Below are positions 43,090-51,314 of a stretch of 64,000 nt of DNA, piece by piece. This DNA is from Pseudomonadota bacterium (GTDB lineage Bacteria > Myxococcota_A > Polyangia > Polyangiales > Polyangiaceae). The stretch's first letter is position 1; each line of letters begins with the position of its first letter. The notes under the pieces are model-generated. The model ran no database searches, was not told where the DNA came from, and saw only the letters and a list, made by a program, of their open reading frames with translations. The stretch is from NCBI GenBank assembly GCA_023402175.1, contig JAEXCN010000355.1, positions 19,044 to 83,043 on the forward strand, written 5' to 3'. The translations under genes and the position numbers were made by a program.

Positions 43090-43827
43090 ATGACACACGA
43101 TCCGAGCTTGTCCGATCCCTTGCTCGTCGACTCCGGAGAGGCGATCTCGATCGTCTACGCCGAGGACGACGCGAAGCTCGCGCGCCTCACGGCGACGTAT
43201 CTCGAATCGTTCGGCATCCGCGTCGTCGTCGAGCCGGACGGACGTGCGACGATCGCCACGGTCCTCCGTGAACGGCCGGACGTCATCCTCCTCGACATCA
43301 CGCTCGCCGGGGCAAACGGCCTCGACTTGTGTCGCCAGCTCCGCGCACGCGTGGCGACGCCGATCATCATGGTGACGGCGCGCGGAGAGGAGGTCGACCG
43401 CATCCTCGGTCTCGAAGGCGGAGCGGACGACTACATCGCGAAGCCGTTCTCTCCGCGCGAGCTGCTCGCCCGCGTGCGCGCGCAAGCTCGACGCGCGCGG
43501 GGCGCCGTCGGCCCACGGAACGAGATCCGCGTCGGCCCTCTCGCGATTGATCGAGGCAAACGCCACGTGATGCTCGACGAACGCGAGCTCGATCTGACGA
43601 CGTACGAGTTCGATCTGCTGCTCGCCTTCGCGGAGCGCCCGGGGCACGTCTTCTCGCGTGAGCAGCTGATCGAGATCGTGCGCGGAAGCGCAGACGAGGC
43701 CTTCGATCGTTCGATCGACGTGCGAATCTCCCGTCTGCGGCAGAAGCTCGGCGACGATCCTCGCCACTCGCGCTTGCTCAAGACGGTCCGCGGCGTCGGA
43801 TACGTGCTGGTGCCGGGTCGGTCGTGA
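43090..43827 (+). CDS. OmpR/PhoB-family response regulator
   Basis: A 245-aa two-domain regulator. The receiver at about 18-135 has the acidic triad YAEDDAKL, phospho-acceptor Asp69 (VILLDI), the conserved Thr in MVTARG and Lys118 in AKPFSPREL. The winged-helix trans_reg_C domain at about 150-240 (LDLTTYEFDLLLAFAERPGH, VFSREQLIEIVRG, RSIDVRISRLRQKLGDD, VRGVGYVLV) is complete. ATG 43090 has a GAGGGG site upstream. Its stop overlaps the GTG of the sensor kinase. OmpR-type proteins bind 10-11-bp-spaced direct repeats, exactly what is found at 40839 and 43008. Confidence 0.95.
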   Translation: MTHDPSLSDPLLVDSGEAISIVYAEDDAKLARLTATYLESFGIRVVVEPDGRATIATVLRERPDVILLDITLAGANGLDLCRQLRARVATPIIMVTARGEEVDRILGLEGGADDYIAKPFSPRELLARVRAQARRARGAVGPRNEIRVGPLAIDRGKRHVMLDERELDLTTYEFDLLLAFAERPGHVFSREQLIEIVRGSADEAFDRSIDVRISRLRQKLGDDPRHSRLLKTVRGVGYVLVPGRS

Positions 43828-45113
43828 AGCTCGCGCGCATCACGCCGAAGATCTACGCCTTCACGATCGTGCTGACGCTGCTCGTCGGCGTCGGAACCGT
43901 GCTGACGTTCTATGTGTGGTTTCGTTTCCACCCGATGGACGCTCAAGAGCGCGTCGCGACGCACCTCGCCAAGGAGATCGCGCACGCGGAGCCGGCATCC
44001 CTCGAGGCAGCGGCCGCCGAGCTGGCGAAAGACGTGCGTGTGAAGGTGCTGCTGGTCGGCGACGCGCCACGGACGCTCGCCGATACGATCGGTGAGCCAT
44101 GTCGCGAACGACGCGAACGTCAGGTGGGCTGCGCCACGGGGTCGGCACCGATGCCGGACGCACGCTCGCGCATCGAAGTGACGATCCTGACTGGCTCCGC
44201 GCCGCCGCTCGCGTACTTGCTCATCCTCGACTTCGTCGTGCTGGCGTTCGGCGCGCTCGTCCTCGGTCGTGCGTTCACGCGCCCCCTGCGCACGATCGCC
44301 GAGACCGCGGACGCATTCGGCCGAGGAGACGTCCGGGCGCGGAATCGAATTGTGCGCGCGGACGAGATCGGTGACGTCGGACGCGCGTTCGACCAGATGG
44401 CCGAGCGCATCACGGATCTCATCCGCATCGAACGCGAGCTCCTCGCGAACATCTCTCACGAGCTCCGAACACCGCTGACGCGCATCCGTCTCGCCTTGGA
44501 GCTCGCGGCGACGGGCAATGCAGATGGCATTCGCAACGCGTACGCGGACATCGTCGAGGATCTCGACGAGCTCGAGGAGCTCATCTCCGGCGTGCTCGCG
44601 TCGGCGCGCGTCGAGCTCGAAGAGGCGCGTGAGCGAAAGGGGATTTCACCGCTTCGACTCGAGCAGCTGGCCCTTCACGACGTCGTTGCGCGCGCGGCGG
44701 CGCGATTCCAGCGCAATCACCCTGAGCGTCGCCTGGAGATCGCCGACGTCGCTGCGGACGTTCTCGTCGACGCGGACCCCATCCAGCTCCGGCGAGCGAT
44801 CGAGAACCTCCTCGGGAACGCTCACAAGTACACCGACGACGCCGATTCTCCGATCGACATCGAGGTCGAGACGACGCCTTCGCTCGCGCGCCTGCGCGTC
44901 GTGGACCGCGGCGTCGGCATCCCGGAAGCCGATCGAGAGCACGTCTTCACGCCGTTCTTTCGTGGGCGGCAAAAGACGGAAGGTCGTGCGACCGGGCTCG
45001 GGCTCGGGCTCGTCCTCGTGCGTCGAATCGTCGAGGCGCACGGCGGCGAAGTCCACCTCACGAGCCGCGAAGGGGCAGGCACCGTCGTCACCATCGAGCT
45101 TCCGAGGTCCTGA
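43824..45113 (+). CDS. Sensor histidine kinase (HAMP, HisKA, HATPase)
   Basis: A 429-aa membrane kinase. TM1 is at about 12-33 and TM2 at 130-150, enclosing a periplasmic sensor of about 95 residues with two cysteines (EPCRERRERQVGC) that could form a redox-sensitive disulfide. HAMP is at 151-203. HisKA holds the phospho-His in NISHELRTPLTRIR (His212). HATPase boxes are N (NLLGNAHKYT), G1 (VDRGVGIPEAD) and G2 (GLGLGLVLVRRIVEAHGG). The GTG start overlaps the regulator stop (GTGA). Together with 43090 it forms a complete two-component system whose likely output is the adjacent efflux operon. Confidence 0.94.
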   Translation: MKLARITPKIYAFTIVLTLLVGVGTVLTFYVWFRFHPMDAQERVATHLAKEIAHAEPASLEAAAAELAKDVRVKVLLVGDAPRTLADTIGEPCRERRERQVGCATGSAPMPDARSRIEVTILTGSAPPLAYLLILDFVVLAFGALVLGRAFTRPLRTIAETADAFGRGDVRARNRIVRADEIGDVGRAFDQMAERITDLIRIERELLANISHELRTPLTRIRLALELAATGNADGIRNAYADIVEDLDELEELISGVLASARVELEEARERKGISPLRLEQLALHDVVARAAARFQRNHPERRLEIADVAADVLVDADPIQLRRAIENLLGNAHKYTDDADSPIDIEVETTPSLARLRVVDRGVGIPEADREHVFTPFFRGRQKTEGRATGLGLGLVLVRRIVEAHGGEVHLTSREGAGTVVTIELPRS

Positions 45114-45292
45114 AGGCGGCTCTTCGCGTCGACGGCGAGCGGCAGGACGCGCTCGTCGACGTCGCGGTCTGGTGAAGGTTCTGCTGCCGTCGATCACACC
45201 GCGCAGTCGTCGTGGACGCGACGACGTGCCGCGAATCGCGCTGTTCGTGGCGCCGACGGCTCGGCCTTGGTATGCCGATGAGTCTAGGCAAG

Positions 45293-46084
45293 ATGTCCAT
45301 CCACAAGCGTCACCACATCAACGTGATCGGCCGCGGCAAGACCGACATGATCCTCGCCCACGGCTACGGGTGCGATCAGAACATGTGGCGACTCATCACG
45401 CCTGCGTTCGAAGATCGTTACCGCATCATCGTGTACGACCTCGTCGGCTGCGGGAATTCCGATCTCAGCGCCTACGATCGCACGAAGTACGGCACGCTCG
45501 ACGGGCATGCGCGCGACGTCCTCGAGATCGCCGCCGAGCTGACGACGGGCCCCGTCGTCTTCGTCGGACATTCGGTGAGCGCGATGATCGGCCTTCTCGC
45601 CGGCATCGCGGAGCCGGATCGCTTCCGTGCGCAGGTGATGATCGGTCCGTCGCCCTGTTACATCAACGACGGCGATTACGTCGGCGGGTTCTCGCGCGCC
45701 GACATCGAGTCGCTGCTCGATACGCTCGACAGCAACTACCTCGGATGGGCGAGCGCGATGGCGCCGAAGATCATGGGCGCGCCGGACAAGCCGGAGCTCG
45801 GTGAGGAGCTCGCGAACAGCTTCTGTCGTACCGATCCCGAGATCGCGAAGCACTTCGCGCGCGTCACGTTCCTGAGCGACAACCGCGCGGACCTGCCGAA
45901 GCTGAAGACGCCGACGCTGCTCCTGCAATGCTCCGACGACCTCATCGCTCCTATGCCTGTCGGCGAGTACCTCCACGAGCACATTCCGAACAGCCAACTG
46001 CGCGTCATCGAGAACATCGGGCACTGCCCTCACCTGAGCGCGCCCGGTGCGATCATCGAAGCCATGCGGGAGTTCCTTTCTTGA
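45293..46084 (+). CDS. rsbQ-like: RsbQ-like alpha/beta hydrolase (signalling cofactor enzyme)
   Basis: A 263-aa protein closely following Bacillus RsbQ: MSIHKRHHINVIGRGK, LAHGYGCDQNMW, YDLVGCGNSDLSAYD, VGHSVSAMIG, MIGPSPCYIND and GHCPHLS. The triad is Ser94 (GHSVS), Asp215 or Asp216 (CSDDLIAP) and His244. In B. subtilis, RsbQ is needed for the PAS-PP2C phosphatase RsbP to sense energy stress. Here the next gene, 19 nt downstream, encodes a PAS histidine kinase instead, suggesting the hydrolase supplies or converts a ligand for that PAS domain. ATG 45293 aligns with RsbQ; ATG 45272 is an alternative. Confidence 0.9.
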   Translation: MSIHKRHHINVIGRGKTDMILAHGYGCDQNMWRLITPAFEDRYRIIVYDLVGCGNSDLSAYDRTKYGTLDGHARDVLEIAAELTTGPVVFVGHSVSAMIGLLAGIAEPDRFRAQVMIGPSPCYINDGDYVGGFSRADIESLLDTLDSNYLGWASAMAPKIMGAPDKPELGEELANSFCRTDPEIAKHFARVTFLSDNRADLPKLKTPTLLLQCSDDLIAPMPVGEYLHEHIPNSQLRVIENIGHCPHLSAPGAIIEAMREFLS

Positions 46085-46103
46085 AACGGCGACCTCGAAC
46101 CCG

Positions 46104-47618
46104 ATGACGGACGAAGCCGCCGCCGCGGAAGCTTACGACGTCGCGGCGTGCGCGCTGATGACGCTCGCGCGCGACGGCACGATCGAGCGCGCGAATCGCA
46201 CCGCCGCGTCGTGGACCGGATGGTCCGCCGAGGAGCTCGTCGGCCGCCGGTTCCAGGACCTGCTCACGATCGGCAGCAAGCTGTTCCACCACACGCACTG
46301 GCTCCCATTGATGGAGATGCAGGGGTCCGTGACGGAGGTGCAGCTCGAGCTCGCGACACGTGACGGTCGGACCGTCCCGGTGCTCGTCAACGGGGTGCGA
46401 CGCTCGAATCGTCGAATCGACGTGGCAATCTTCGTCGCGAGCGATCGCCGGAAGTACGAACGTGAGCTTCTCCTCGCGCGCCGGAGGGCCGAGGAGCTGA
46501 TCGAGGCCCTCCGCCAGCGGGAAGACGAGTTCCGCCGGATCGCCGAGAACTCGCCCGACGTCATCGCGCGCTTCGATCGAGAACGCCGGTGCACGTACGT
46601 CAGCCGCGCTGCCGAGACGCTCTCCATGCGGCCGGCCGCGGAGGTCGTCGGACTGGGTGTCGACGAGCTGGGGATGTCTCGGGACGTCGCACGATCTTTT
46701 GCGGCGGCGATCGACGACGCGCTCTCGGGCCGCGACGGGAGCCTCGCGTTCGAGTACGAGCGGCCGGACGGAAGCCGCGTCGACCTCGAAGCGCGCTTCG
46801 TGGGGGAACGAAGCTCGAATGGCGAGATCACGGCCGTCCTCGCGCTCACCCGCGATGTCAGCGCGCTGAAACAGCAAGGGCGCGAGGCGCACCAGCGGGC
46901 CGTCCTCGCCGAGCAGCTGATCGGCATCGTCAGCCACGATCTCCGAAACCCGCTCAACGCGATCATGCTCGGCGCACACCTCCTGGACTCCGCCGACGTC
47001 GGGCCCCACACGCGCGTCGTGGAACGCATCCTGAGCGCGGCGAAGCGCGCGACGCGGCTGACGGCGGAGCTGCTCGACTTCACTCAGGCGCGGCTCGGCG
47101 GCGGGCTCCGCGTCACGCCCGCCGAGCTGGACCTCCACGGGCTCACGACGGACACGGTCGAAGAGATCCGGCTCGCATGGCCCGGTCGCAGGATCGACCA
47201 TCGACGCGTGGGGACAGGTACCGGCGCGGCAGACGCGGATCGCATCGCGCAGATCATCACGAACCTCGTGAACAACGCCATCGCGTACGGCGCGCCCAAC
47301 CAGCCGATCACGGTCAGCTCGATCGTCGGTGATGACGAGCTCGAGATCCGCGTGCACAACTACGGACGTCCGATCCCCGAGGCACTCCAGCGCGACATCT
47401 TCGAGCCGCTTCGTCGTGGTGACGAGCAGGTGCAGCGCGGCTCTCGCAGCGTCGGTCTCGGCCTCTACATCGTGCGGGAGATCGCCGTGTCCCATGGTGG
47501 ACGCGTCACGGCGCACTCGACGGCCGACGACGGGACCACGTTCCAGGTGTGCCTTCCACGCGCCCCGACGTCTCGCGCGCTGACGCGCCACCTTCCGGCT
47601 TCTGCGACGGGGCAGTGA
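46104..47618 (+). CDS. Cytosolic PAS-PAS sensor histidine kinase
   Basis: A 504-aa kinase without membrane segments. PAS-A is at about 12-115 (CALMTLARDGTIERANRTAA, HTHWLPLMEMQGSVTEVQLE), followed by a helical linker (KYERELLLARRRAEELIEAL). PAS-B is at 140-255 (FRRIAENSPDVIARFDRERR). HisKA contains GIVSHDLRNPLNAIMLG (His278); HATPase contains IITNLVNNAIAYG and SVGLGLYIVREIAVSHGG. The N-terminal PAS resembles that of RsbP-type sensors, consistent with the RsbQ-like gene just upstream. No response regulator is adjacent, so the phosphorelay partner is elsewhere. Confidence 0.92.
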   Translation: MTDEAAAAEAYDVAACALMTLARDGTIERANRTAASWTGWSAEELVGRRFQDLLTIGSKLFHHTHWLPLMEMQGSVTEVQLELATRDGRTVPVLVNGVRRSNRRIDVAIFVASDRRKYERELLLARRRAEELIEALRQREDEFRRIAENSPDVIARFDRERRCTYVSRAAETLSMRPAAEVVGLGVDELGMSRDVARSFAAAIDDALSGRDGSLAFEYERPDGSRVDLEARFVGERSSNGEITAVLALTRDVSALKQQGREAHQRAVLAEQLIGIVSHDLRNPLNAIMLGAHLLDSADVGPHTRVVERILSAAKRATRLTAELLDFTQARLGGGLRVTPAELDLHGLTTDTVEEIRLAWPGRRIDHRRVGTGTGAADADRIAQIITNLVNNAIAYGAPNQPITVSSIVGDDELEIRVHNYGRPIPEALQRDIFEPLRRGDEQVQRGSRSVGLGLYIVREIAVSHGGRVTAHSTADDGTTFQVCLPRAPTSRALTRHLPASATGQ

Positions 47619-47685
47619 GTGCGCTTGGGCTCGAAGCTCGGCGCCCGTGTTCATCGCGCGCCGGCGTGCTAAGCCCGCAGCCTCG

Positions 47686-48369
47686 ATGAGCCACGCTCCG
47701 CAGCGGTCACCGCTTCCATTGCCCGATGTCGCCGGACTACCGATTCCAGCCGACTTCGACGATCGGCTTGCGGCCTTGGGGGTGACGCTCGACGGAGATG
47801 CGAAGACGAAGCTCGCGTCGTTCCTTGCGCTCCTGCTCGCGATGAACGAGCAGATGAACCTGACGGCGATCACCGAGCCCGAGGCGGCATGGTCGCGTCA
47901 CGCGCTCGACGCGCTGAGCCTCGTCCCCGAGCTCGCCGGACTGCCGCAAGGAGCGCGCATCTTGGACGTCGGCTCTGGCGGAGGCGTCCCTGGAATCCCG
48001 CTCGCCATCGCTCGCCCCGACCTGCGCGTGACGCTGCTCGACGCGACGGAGAAGAAGGTTGCGTTCATCCGCGCCGCCGCTGCGAAGGTGGAATTGAAGA
48101 ACGTCGACGCGGTGAGCGGTCGCGCCGAACAAGTGAACCTCGGACGCGTGTTCGACGTCGTCGTCGCGCGCGCCGTGGCGAAGATCTCGACGCTCCTCGG
48201 CTGGACTGCGCCTTTCGCGAAGAAAGGTGGCCATCTGCTCTTCATCAAGGGTGAGCGCGCCGACGCCGAGCTCGCCGAAGCCAAAGCAGATCTGCGTCGG
48301 TTCGCATGCGACCACGAGCGCACGGTCCCGACCCCGACCGGCCGGATCGTGGTGCTCCGCGTCGGCTGA
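47686..48369 (+). CDS. rsmG: 16S rRNA (guanine-527-N7)-methyltransferase RsmG
   Basis: A 227-aa methyltransferase that uses SAM to form m7G527 in the 530 loop of 16S rRNA; loss gives low-level streptomycin resistance in many bacteria. Family landmarks are MNLTAITEPEAAWSRHALDA, motif I RILDVGSGGGVPGIPLAIAR (91-110), LLDATEKKVAFIRAA, and VVARAVAKISTLLGW. Length is normal. ATG 47686 fits the family; the frame is open further upstream. It is not next to mnmG or parAB as in many genomes. A terminator-like hairpin (repeat copy 2) lies 214 nt downstream. Confidence 0.95.
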   Translation: MSHAPQRSPLPLPDVAGLPIPADFDDRLAALGVTLDGDAKTKLASFLALLLAMNEQMNLTAITEPEAAWSRHALDALSLVPELAGLPQGARILDVGSGGGVPGIPLAIARPDLRVTLLDATEKKVAFIRAAAAKVELKNVDAVSGRAEQVNLGRVFDVVVARAVAKISTLLGWTAPFAKKGGHLLFIKGERADAELAEAKADLRRFACDHERTVPTPTGRIVVLRVG

Positions 48370-48470
48370 CGAGAACGCGCGGCAGGGATCCTGCTGGTCG
48401 TCCGCGAACCGCGCTTCGCGTTCTCGTCCTGACGTGGGAGCGCTTCGTTCCGAAGCACGGGACCTGCGAC

Positions 48471-48635
48471 CGCCTTTCGAGATTGCCCGCGTGATCGTTC
48501 GGCCTTGCACGACCGTAAGCTTCTGGCGACGCGATCTCGCGCACTTCGGAGGTGGCACGACTCCCGCATGAGTATCGGACAGCGCTGCGGCGTGGCTTGT
48601 CCCCCCCGAGCCCGTCGCGGCGCTCTTCTTTTGTC
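48471..48635 (+). repeat. Dispersed ~170-bp intergenic hairpin repeat, copy 2
   Basis: Shares with copy 1 the opening CGCCTTTCGAG, CCTTGCACGAC, GACGCGATCTCGCGCACTTC and CAGCGCTGCGGC, in the same order and spacing. It is separated by 35 nt from the end of the truncated hydrolase fragment at 48671. Confidence 0.75.
48583..48630 (+). terminator. Hairpin with C-tract loop and T-rich tail (repeat copy 2), possible rsmG terminator
   Basis: CGCTGCGGC (48583-48591) pairs with GTCGCGGCG (48614-48622), with two G-U wobbles at positions that differ from copy 1. The inner GGCT/AGCC stem and C7 loop are kept, followed by CTCTTCTTTT. It is on the sense strand downstream of rsmG and could end its transcript. 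Confidence 0.55.
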
Positions 48636-48670
48636 TGCCAACACGAGCGCGGCGGCGCAGCGTTCGACGC

Positions 48671-49064
48671 TCACGGCCACTCGCTCGACGCGGCGCCTCT
48701 GCTCGGATCGACTCCTCGAGCACGTTCGAGCGTCGCGGTGAGGGTCCCGAAGGCGCGTTCTGCTGGGGTGCACGCGAGCGTGCGCTCCAGGAACTCGAAC
48801 TGATCTTCCCAGAGGGCGCGCGACAAGCGGGTCCATGGCAAGAGGACGTGGAAGCCGTGCACGCCGCCGGCGTAACGCTTCGCCTCGTGCTGCACGCCGT
48901 GCCGAGCGAGCGCGCGAGCGAAGCGCTCCGTGTCGTCGCGCAGCGGATCGCGATCTCCGACGCCGAGGAAAAAAGACGGTAGTGGGCGCTCCGGCGCTCC
49001 GGCTTCGACGATGAGGAGCGGATCGGCCAGCGCGTAGGTACCCGGCTCCGCCGTTGGATCGGGG
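48671..49064 (-). pseudogene. C-terminal fragment of an alpha/beta hydrolase (HSL-type)
   Basis: In one minus frame the sequence reads GTYALADPLLIVEAGAPERP, SFFLGVGDRDPLRDDTERFA, HEAKRYAGGVHGFHVLLP and WEDQFEFLERTLA, then a low-similarity tail to TGA at 48671-48673. It has the acidic residue (GDRDPL) and histidine (GVHGFH) of hormone-sensitive-lipase-type hydrolases. It lacks the HGGG and GxSxG half, so it has no nucleophile and no start codon of its own. It is joined out of frame to the truncated radical-SAM gene near 49065. Confidence 0.78.
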
Positions 49065-49767
49065 GAATGAGCGCCTCACACAGCTCTCTCAGGTACTTGG
49101 GAGATCCGCCCAGATTGTTGTCGAGGAAGATGAACGCATCATCGAAGAGGCCGAAGGCGTTCCTGTTGAACTGCATGCGTTGCTGAATGTCTCGAACGAC
49201 ATTCGCGACGGGCCGATACCGGTACTTTTCCCATCCGGTGAGCACACAGAAGTTGCAGGTGAACGGGCAGCCACGGGACGCCTCGACTCCGGGGAGGCGG
49301 TAGCGGTTCTTCGAAAAGTCGACGAGGTCGTAGCGATACGTCGGGACGGTATCGAAGGCCGGCGGCAAGGCGTAGCGCGGCTTCAGCTGGTTCTTCTGGA
49401 AGTCGGCGATGAGCGCAGGGACGTTGCTCTCTGGCTCGCCCACGATCACCGAATCGAACCACTTGCTGCAGTCCGCGCTGAAGTGGCTCGCATGGCGACC
49501 GCCGGCGACCGTCACCATGCCCCTCGCGCGAAAGAGCGCCGAGAGGACCTTCGTGTGCTCGTAGTAGGCGTGGAGATACGAGAAGAAGACGACGTCCCAG
49601 TGCCGATCGAGCGGAAGATCCGCTTCCTTTTCGTTGAAGATCTCGACTTCGGCATCCGGTGGGCACAAAGCTGCAATGAGCTCGGCCACCGCCGACTGCA
49701 TGATCGACCGCTCCTTGAGATGCAGACGCGTCGGATGTGTGTAGGTGCAAATGATGGCGATCTTCAT
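49065..49767 (-). pseudogene. Truncated B12-binding radical SAM protein (N-terminal ~234 residues)
   Basis: From ATG 49767: MKIAIICTYTHPTRLHLKER and a B12-binding-like Rossmann domain (DVVFFSYLHAYYEHTKVLSA, VAGGRHASHFSADCSKWFDS, VIVGEPESNVPALI). It enters the radical SAM core with GVEASRGCPFTCNFCVL (4Fe-4S cysteines 167, 171, 174) and FGLFDDAFIFLDNNLGG. Similarity stops after residue 234 (LRELCEALIP), about halfway through the barrel. Beyond that the frame is unrelated Arg/Ser-rich sequence overlying the hydrolase fragment. It may still be translated but cannot form a complete enzyme. Full-length relatives are typically 450 aa or more. Confidence 0.8.
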
Positions 49768-50191
49768 GAGCGTCGCGCTCGAGCCACCCACGCAGACTCA
49801 ACTGGCCGACGACGTGCGGCGGAAGCCGCGAGCTCGCAGCTCAAATGATCCGTCGCAAGACAAGGCATGAAGACTCAGAGCGACGGCATCACGGCGATGT
49901 CCGCGCGGGCGTGCATTTCGCGTCCCGTGCGTCTTCGCAACGCATGTGCCGGCTCTTCTCGCCGATGGTTTGCGCGCTTTCGCATCCACGCGTCGTTGCG
50001 CAGTGCGCACCATGCGCAGCCCCACCGTGCACAGACTGCGCATTCTCGACGGAGCGTCCGCTCGCTCCTCGACGTCAGCAAGCGGACGCGTTGCTCCGCG
50101 CCTTCAGGGCCGCCGCGAGTACGCGCGGCCACGCATCATCGATTGCAGCCATGCGCCCTCGCGGGAAACCCGCGGGCACACGCGGGTGCAA

Positions 50192-50365
50192 TGCCTTTCG
50201 AGACTGACGGCGTCAGCCTTCTGCTTTGCGCGACAGTCACTCTGCTGGCGGCGCGATCTCGCGCATGTCGCAGTTGGCATGGGACGCGCATGTGCATCGG
50301 ACAGCGCTGCGGCGAGGCTTGTCTCTCCCCCCCCCCCACGAGCCCGCCGCGGCGCTTTCTCTTGT
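50192..50365 (+). repeat. Dispersed ~170-bp intergenic hairpin repeat, copy 3
   Basis: Shares TGCCTTTCGAGA, GGCGCGATCTCGCGCA, CATCGGACAGCGCTGCGGCG and the hairpin end with copies 1 and 2. Its C tract is longer (11 versus 7) and is preceded by TCTCT. It lies 35 nt past the stop of the last cassette C gene. Confidence 0.72.
50305..50363 (+). terminator. Hairpin with 11-C loop and T-rich tail (repeat copy 3)
   Basis: CGCTGCGGC (50305-50313) pairs with GCCGCGGCG (50346-50354), and the inner GGCT/AGCC stem is conserved. Here the loop expands by about ten nt through the C tract. The tail CTTTCTCTTGTT is only partly T-rich. It faces plus-strand transcripts, opposite to cassette C. Confidence 0.45.
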
Positions 50366-50399
50366 TCGGCGGCGGTCGCGGTCGCCCGATCGCGATCCC

Positions 50400-51314
50400 T
50401 CAGCGCGGTGGCTCGCTCGGCGCGCAGGTCGACGAGCCCGCGCCGATGATCACCATCCCGGTGTCCTCGATCACGACGGTCGAGGTGTCCGTCGTCGGCG
50501 AATACCGCGTCACCGAGCTGCGACGACCGAACGGCGCCGTGAAGAGCCAGAAGTCTCCGCCCCACTGCGCGAACGCCCACGCCTGGCCGATGGTGACGTC
50601 GGGACGATACGTCTCGAGGATGTCGCCGCTTACCTTATCGAGCCGGACGAGGCGATTGCCACTCTCGAGGAACGCGTAGAGCGTCCCGGCGCCAGTACCC
50701 GTGAGCTCGCCGAGCCCCGGATTCGACGACCCGACGAGGGAGATCTCCATCGTCGCCGTATTGAGGCGGCCGAGCGCCGTCTCCCCCGCGATGTAGAGCG
50801 TCTCGCTCACGGTGCCGTCCGGAGTCCCCTCGTCCTTCGCGAATCCCATTCCGAAATTCAGGAAGTCGTGTTGCCCGGGCCGGTACGAGGTCGGCTCGCA
50901 GCTCGCGTCGGTGGTGCTGACGCGGAAGATGCGCCCGTCGTCGTACTCGACCCACGCCGTCCCGCGACGGTCGACCGCCATCGAGAACGTCTTGGCCGAC
51001 GTCGCGCAGCGGAGTCGCCCGATGCTCGTGAACGTCAACGCTTCAGGGTCGAAACGAAACAGCTCGTTCCCGGTCTGCGACAGCGCGTAGATCAGCTTGT
51101 TCTCGGCGGAGCAGTCGCGGAGCGGCTCCGGCGCGCCGGCCTCTTGGTCCGTCGCGTTCTCGAAGTCGGCGACCGGCGGCGGCGCAGCGTCCGGGCTCAC
51201 GTCGAATGCGTCGCGATCCGAGGAGCAATGAACGAGAGAGACGCTCGCACCCAGACCGAGGATCGCAAGCAAACATCGTTTGGCAGCGCCTTGCATCGAC
51301 TCGCACTCCGTCAT
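50400..51314 (-). CDS. Lipoprotein with predicted YncE/SMP-30-like propeller (cassette C, last gene)
   Basis: A 304-aa lipoprotein (lipobox VHC, Cys30). The mature part (IYALSQTGNELFRFDPEALT, FSMAVDRRGTAWVEYDDGRI, IAGETALGRLNTATMEISLV, LYAFLESGNRLVRLDKVSGD, AWAFAQWGGDFWLFTAPF) has the SxxxLxxxDPxT rhythm of lactonase/SMP-30-type propellers. It occupies the slot that IgGFc-binding proteins fill in copies A and B, so the last gene of the cassette is interchangeable. Its ATG overlaps the RCC1 stop. No enzyme metal ligands are recognised. Confidence 0.82.
   Translation of the reverse strand: MTECESMQGAAKRCLLAILGLGASVSLVHCSSDRDAFDVSPDAAPPPVADFENATDQEAGAPEPLRDCSAENKLIYALSQTGNELFRFDPEALTFTSIGRLRCATSAKTFSMAVDRRGTAWVEYDDGRIFRVSTTDASCEPTSYRPGQHDFLNFGMGFAKDEGTPDGTVSETLYIAGETALGRLNTATMEISLVGSSNPGLGELTGTGAGTLYAFLESGNRLVRLDKVSGDILETYRPDVTIGQAWAFAQWGGDFWLFTAPFGRRSSVTRYSPTTDTSTVVIEDTGMVIIGAGSSTCAPSEPPR

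Larger units (their letters stand above)
48370..48670. other. Intergenic region between rsmG and the radical-SAM/hydrolase chimera, holds repeat copy 2
   Basis: Both flanking genes end here (convergent). The left 100 nt has no recognisable structure; the right 165 nt is the second hairpin repeat. No protein gene is supported on either strand. Confidence 0.6.
49768..50399. other. 632-nt intergenic region, holds repeat copy 3; no gene recognised
   Basis: It lies upstream of the radical-SAM remnant and beyond the end of cassette C. Open frames are present on both strands but are Arg/Cys/Ser-rich and lack ribosome binding sites. The left 420 nt contain no identifiable feature apart from GC-rich inverted repeats (for example CGCGGGAAACCCGCGGG near 50159-50175). 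The right part is the third hairpin repeat. Confidence 0.55.

Noticed and set aside
48471..48635. Treating the hairpin repeats as CRISPR or an insertion sequence
   Set aside because: The copies are kilobases apart with no spacer array, and no transposase or long terminal inverted repeats are visible.
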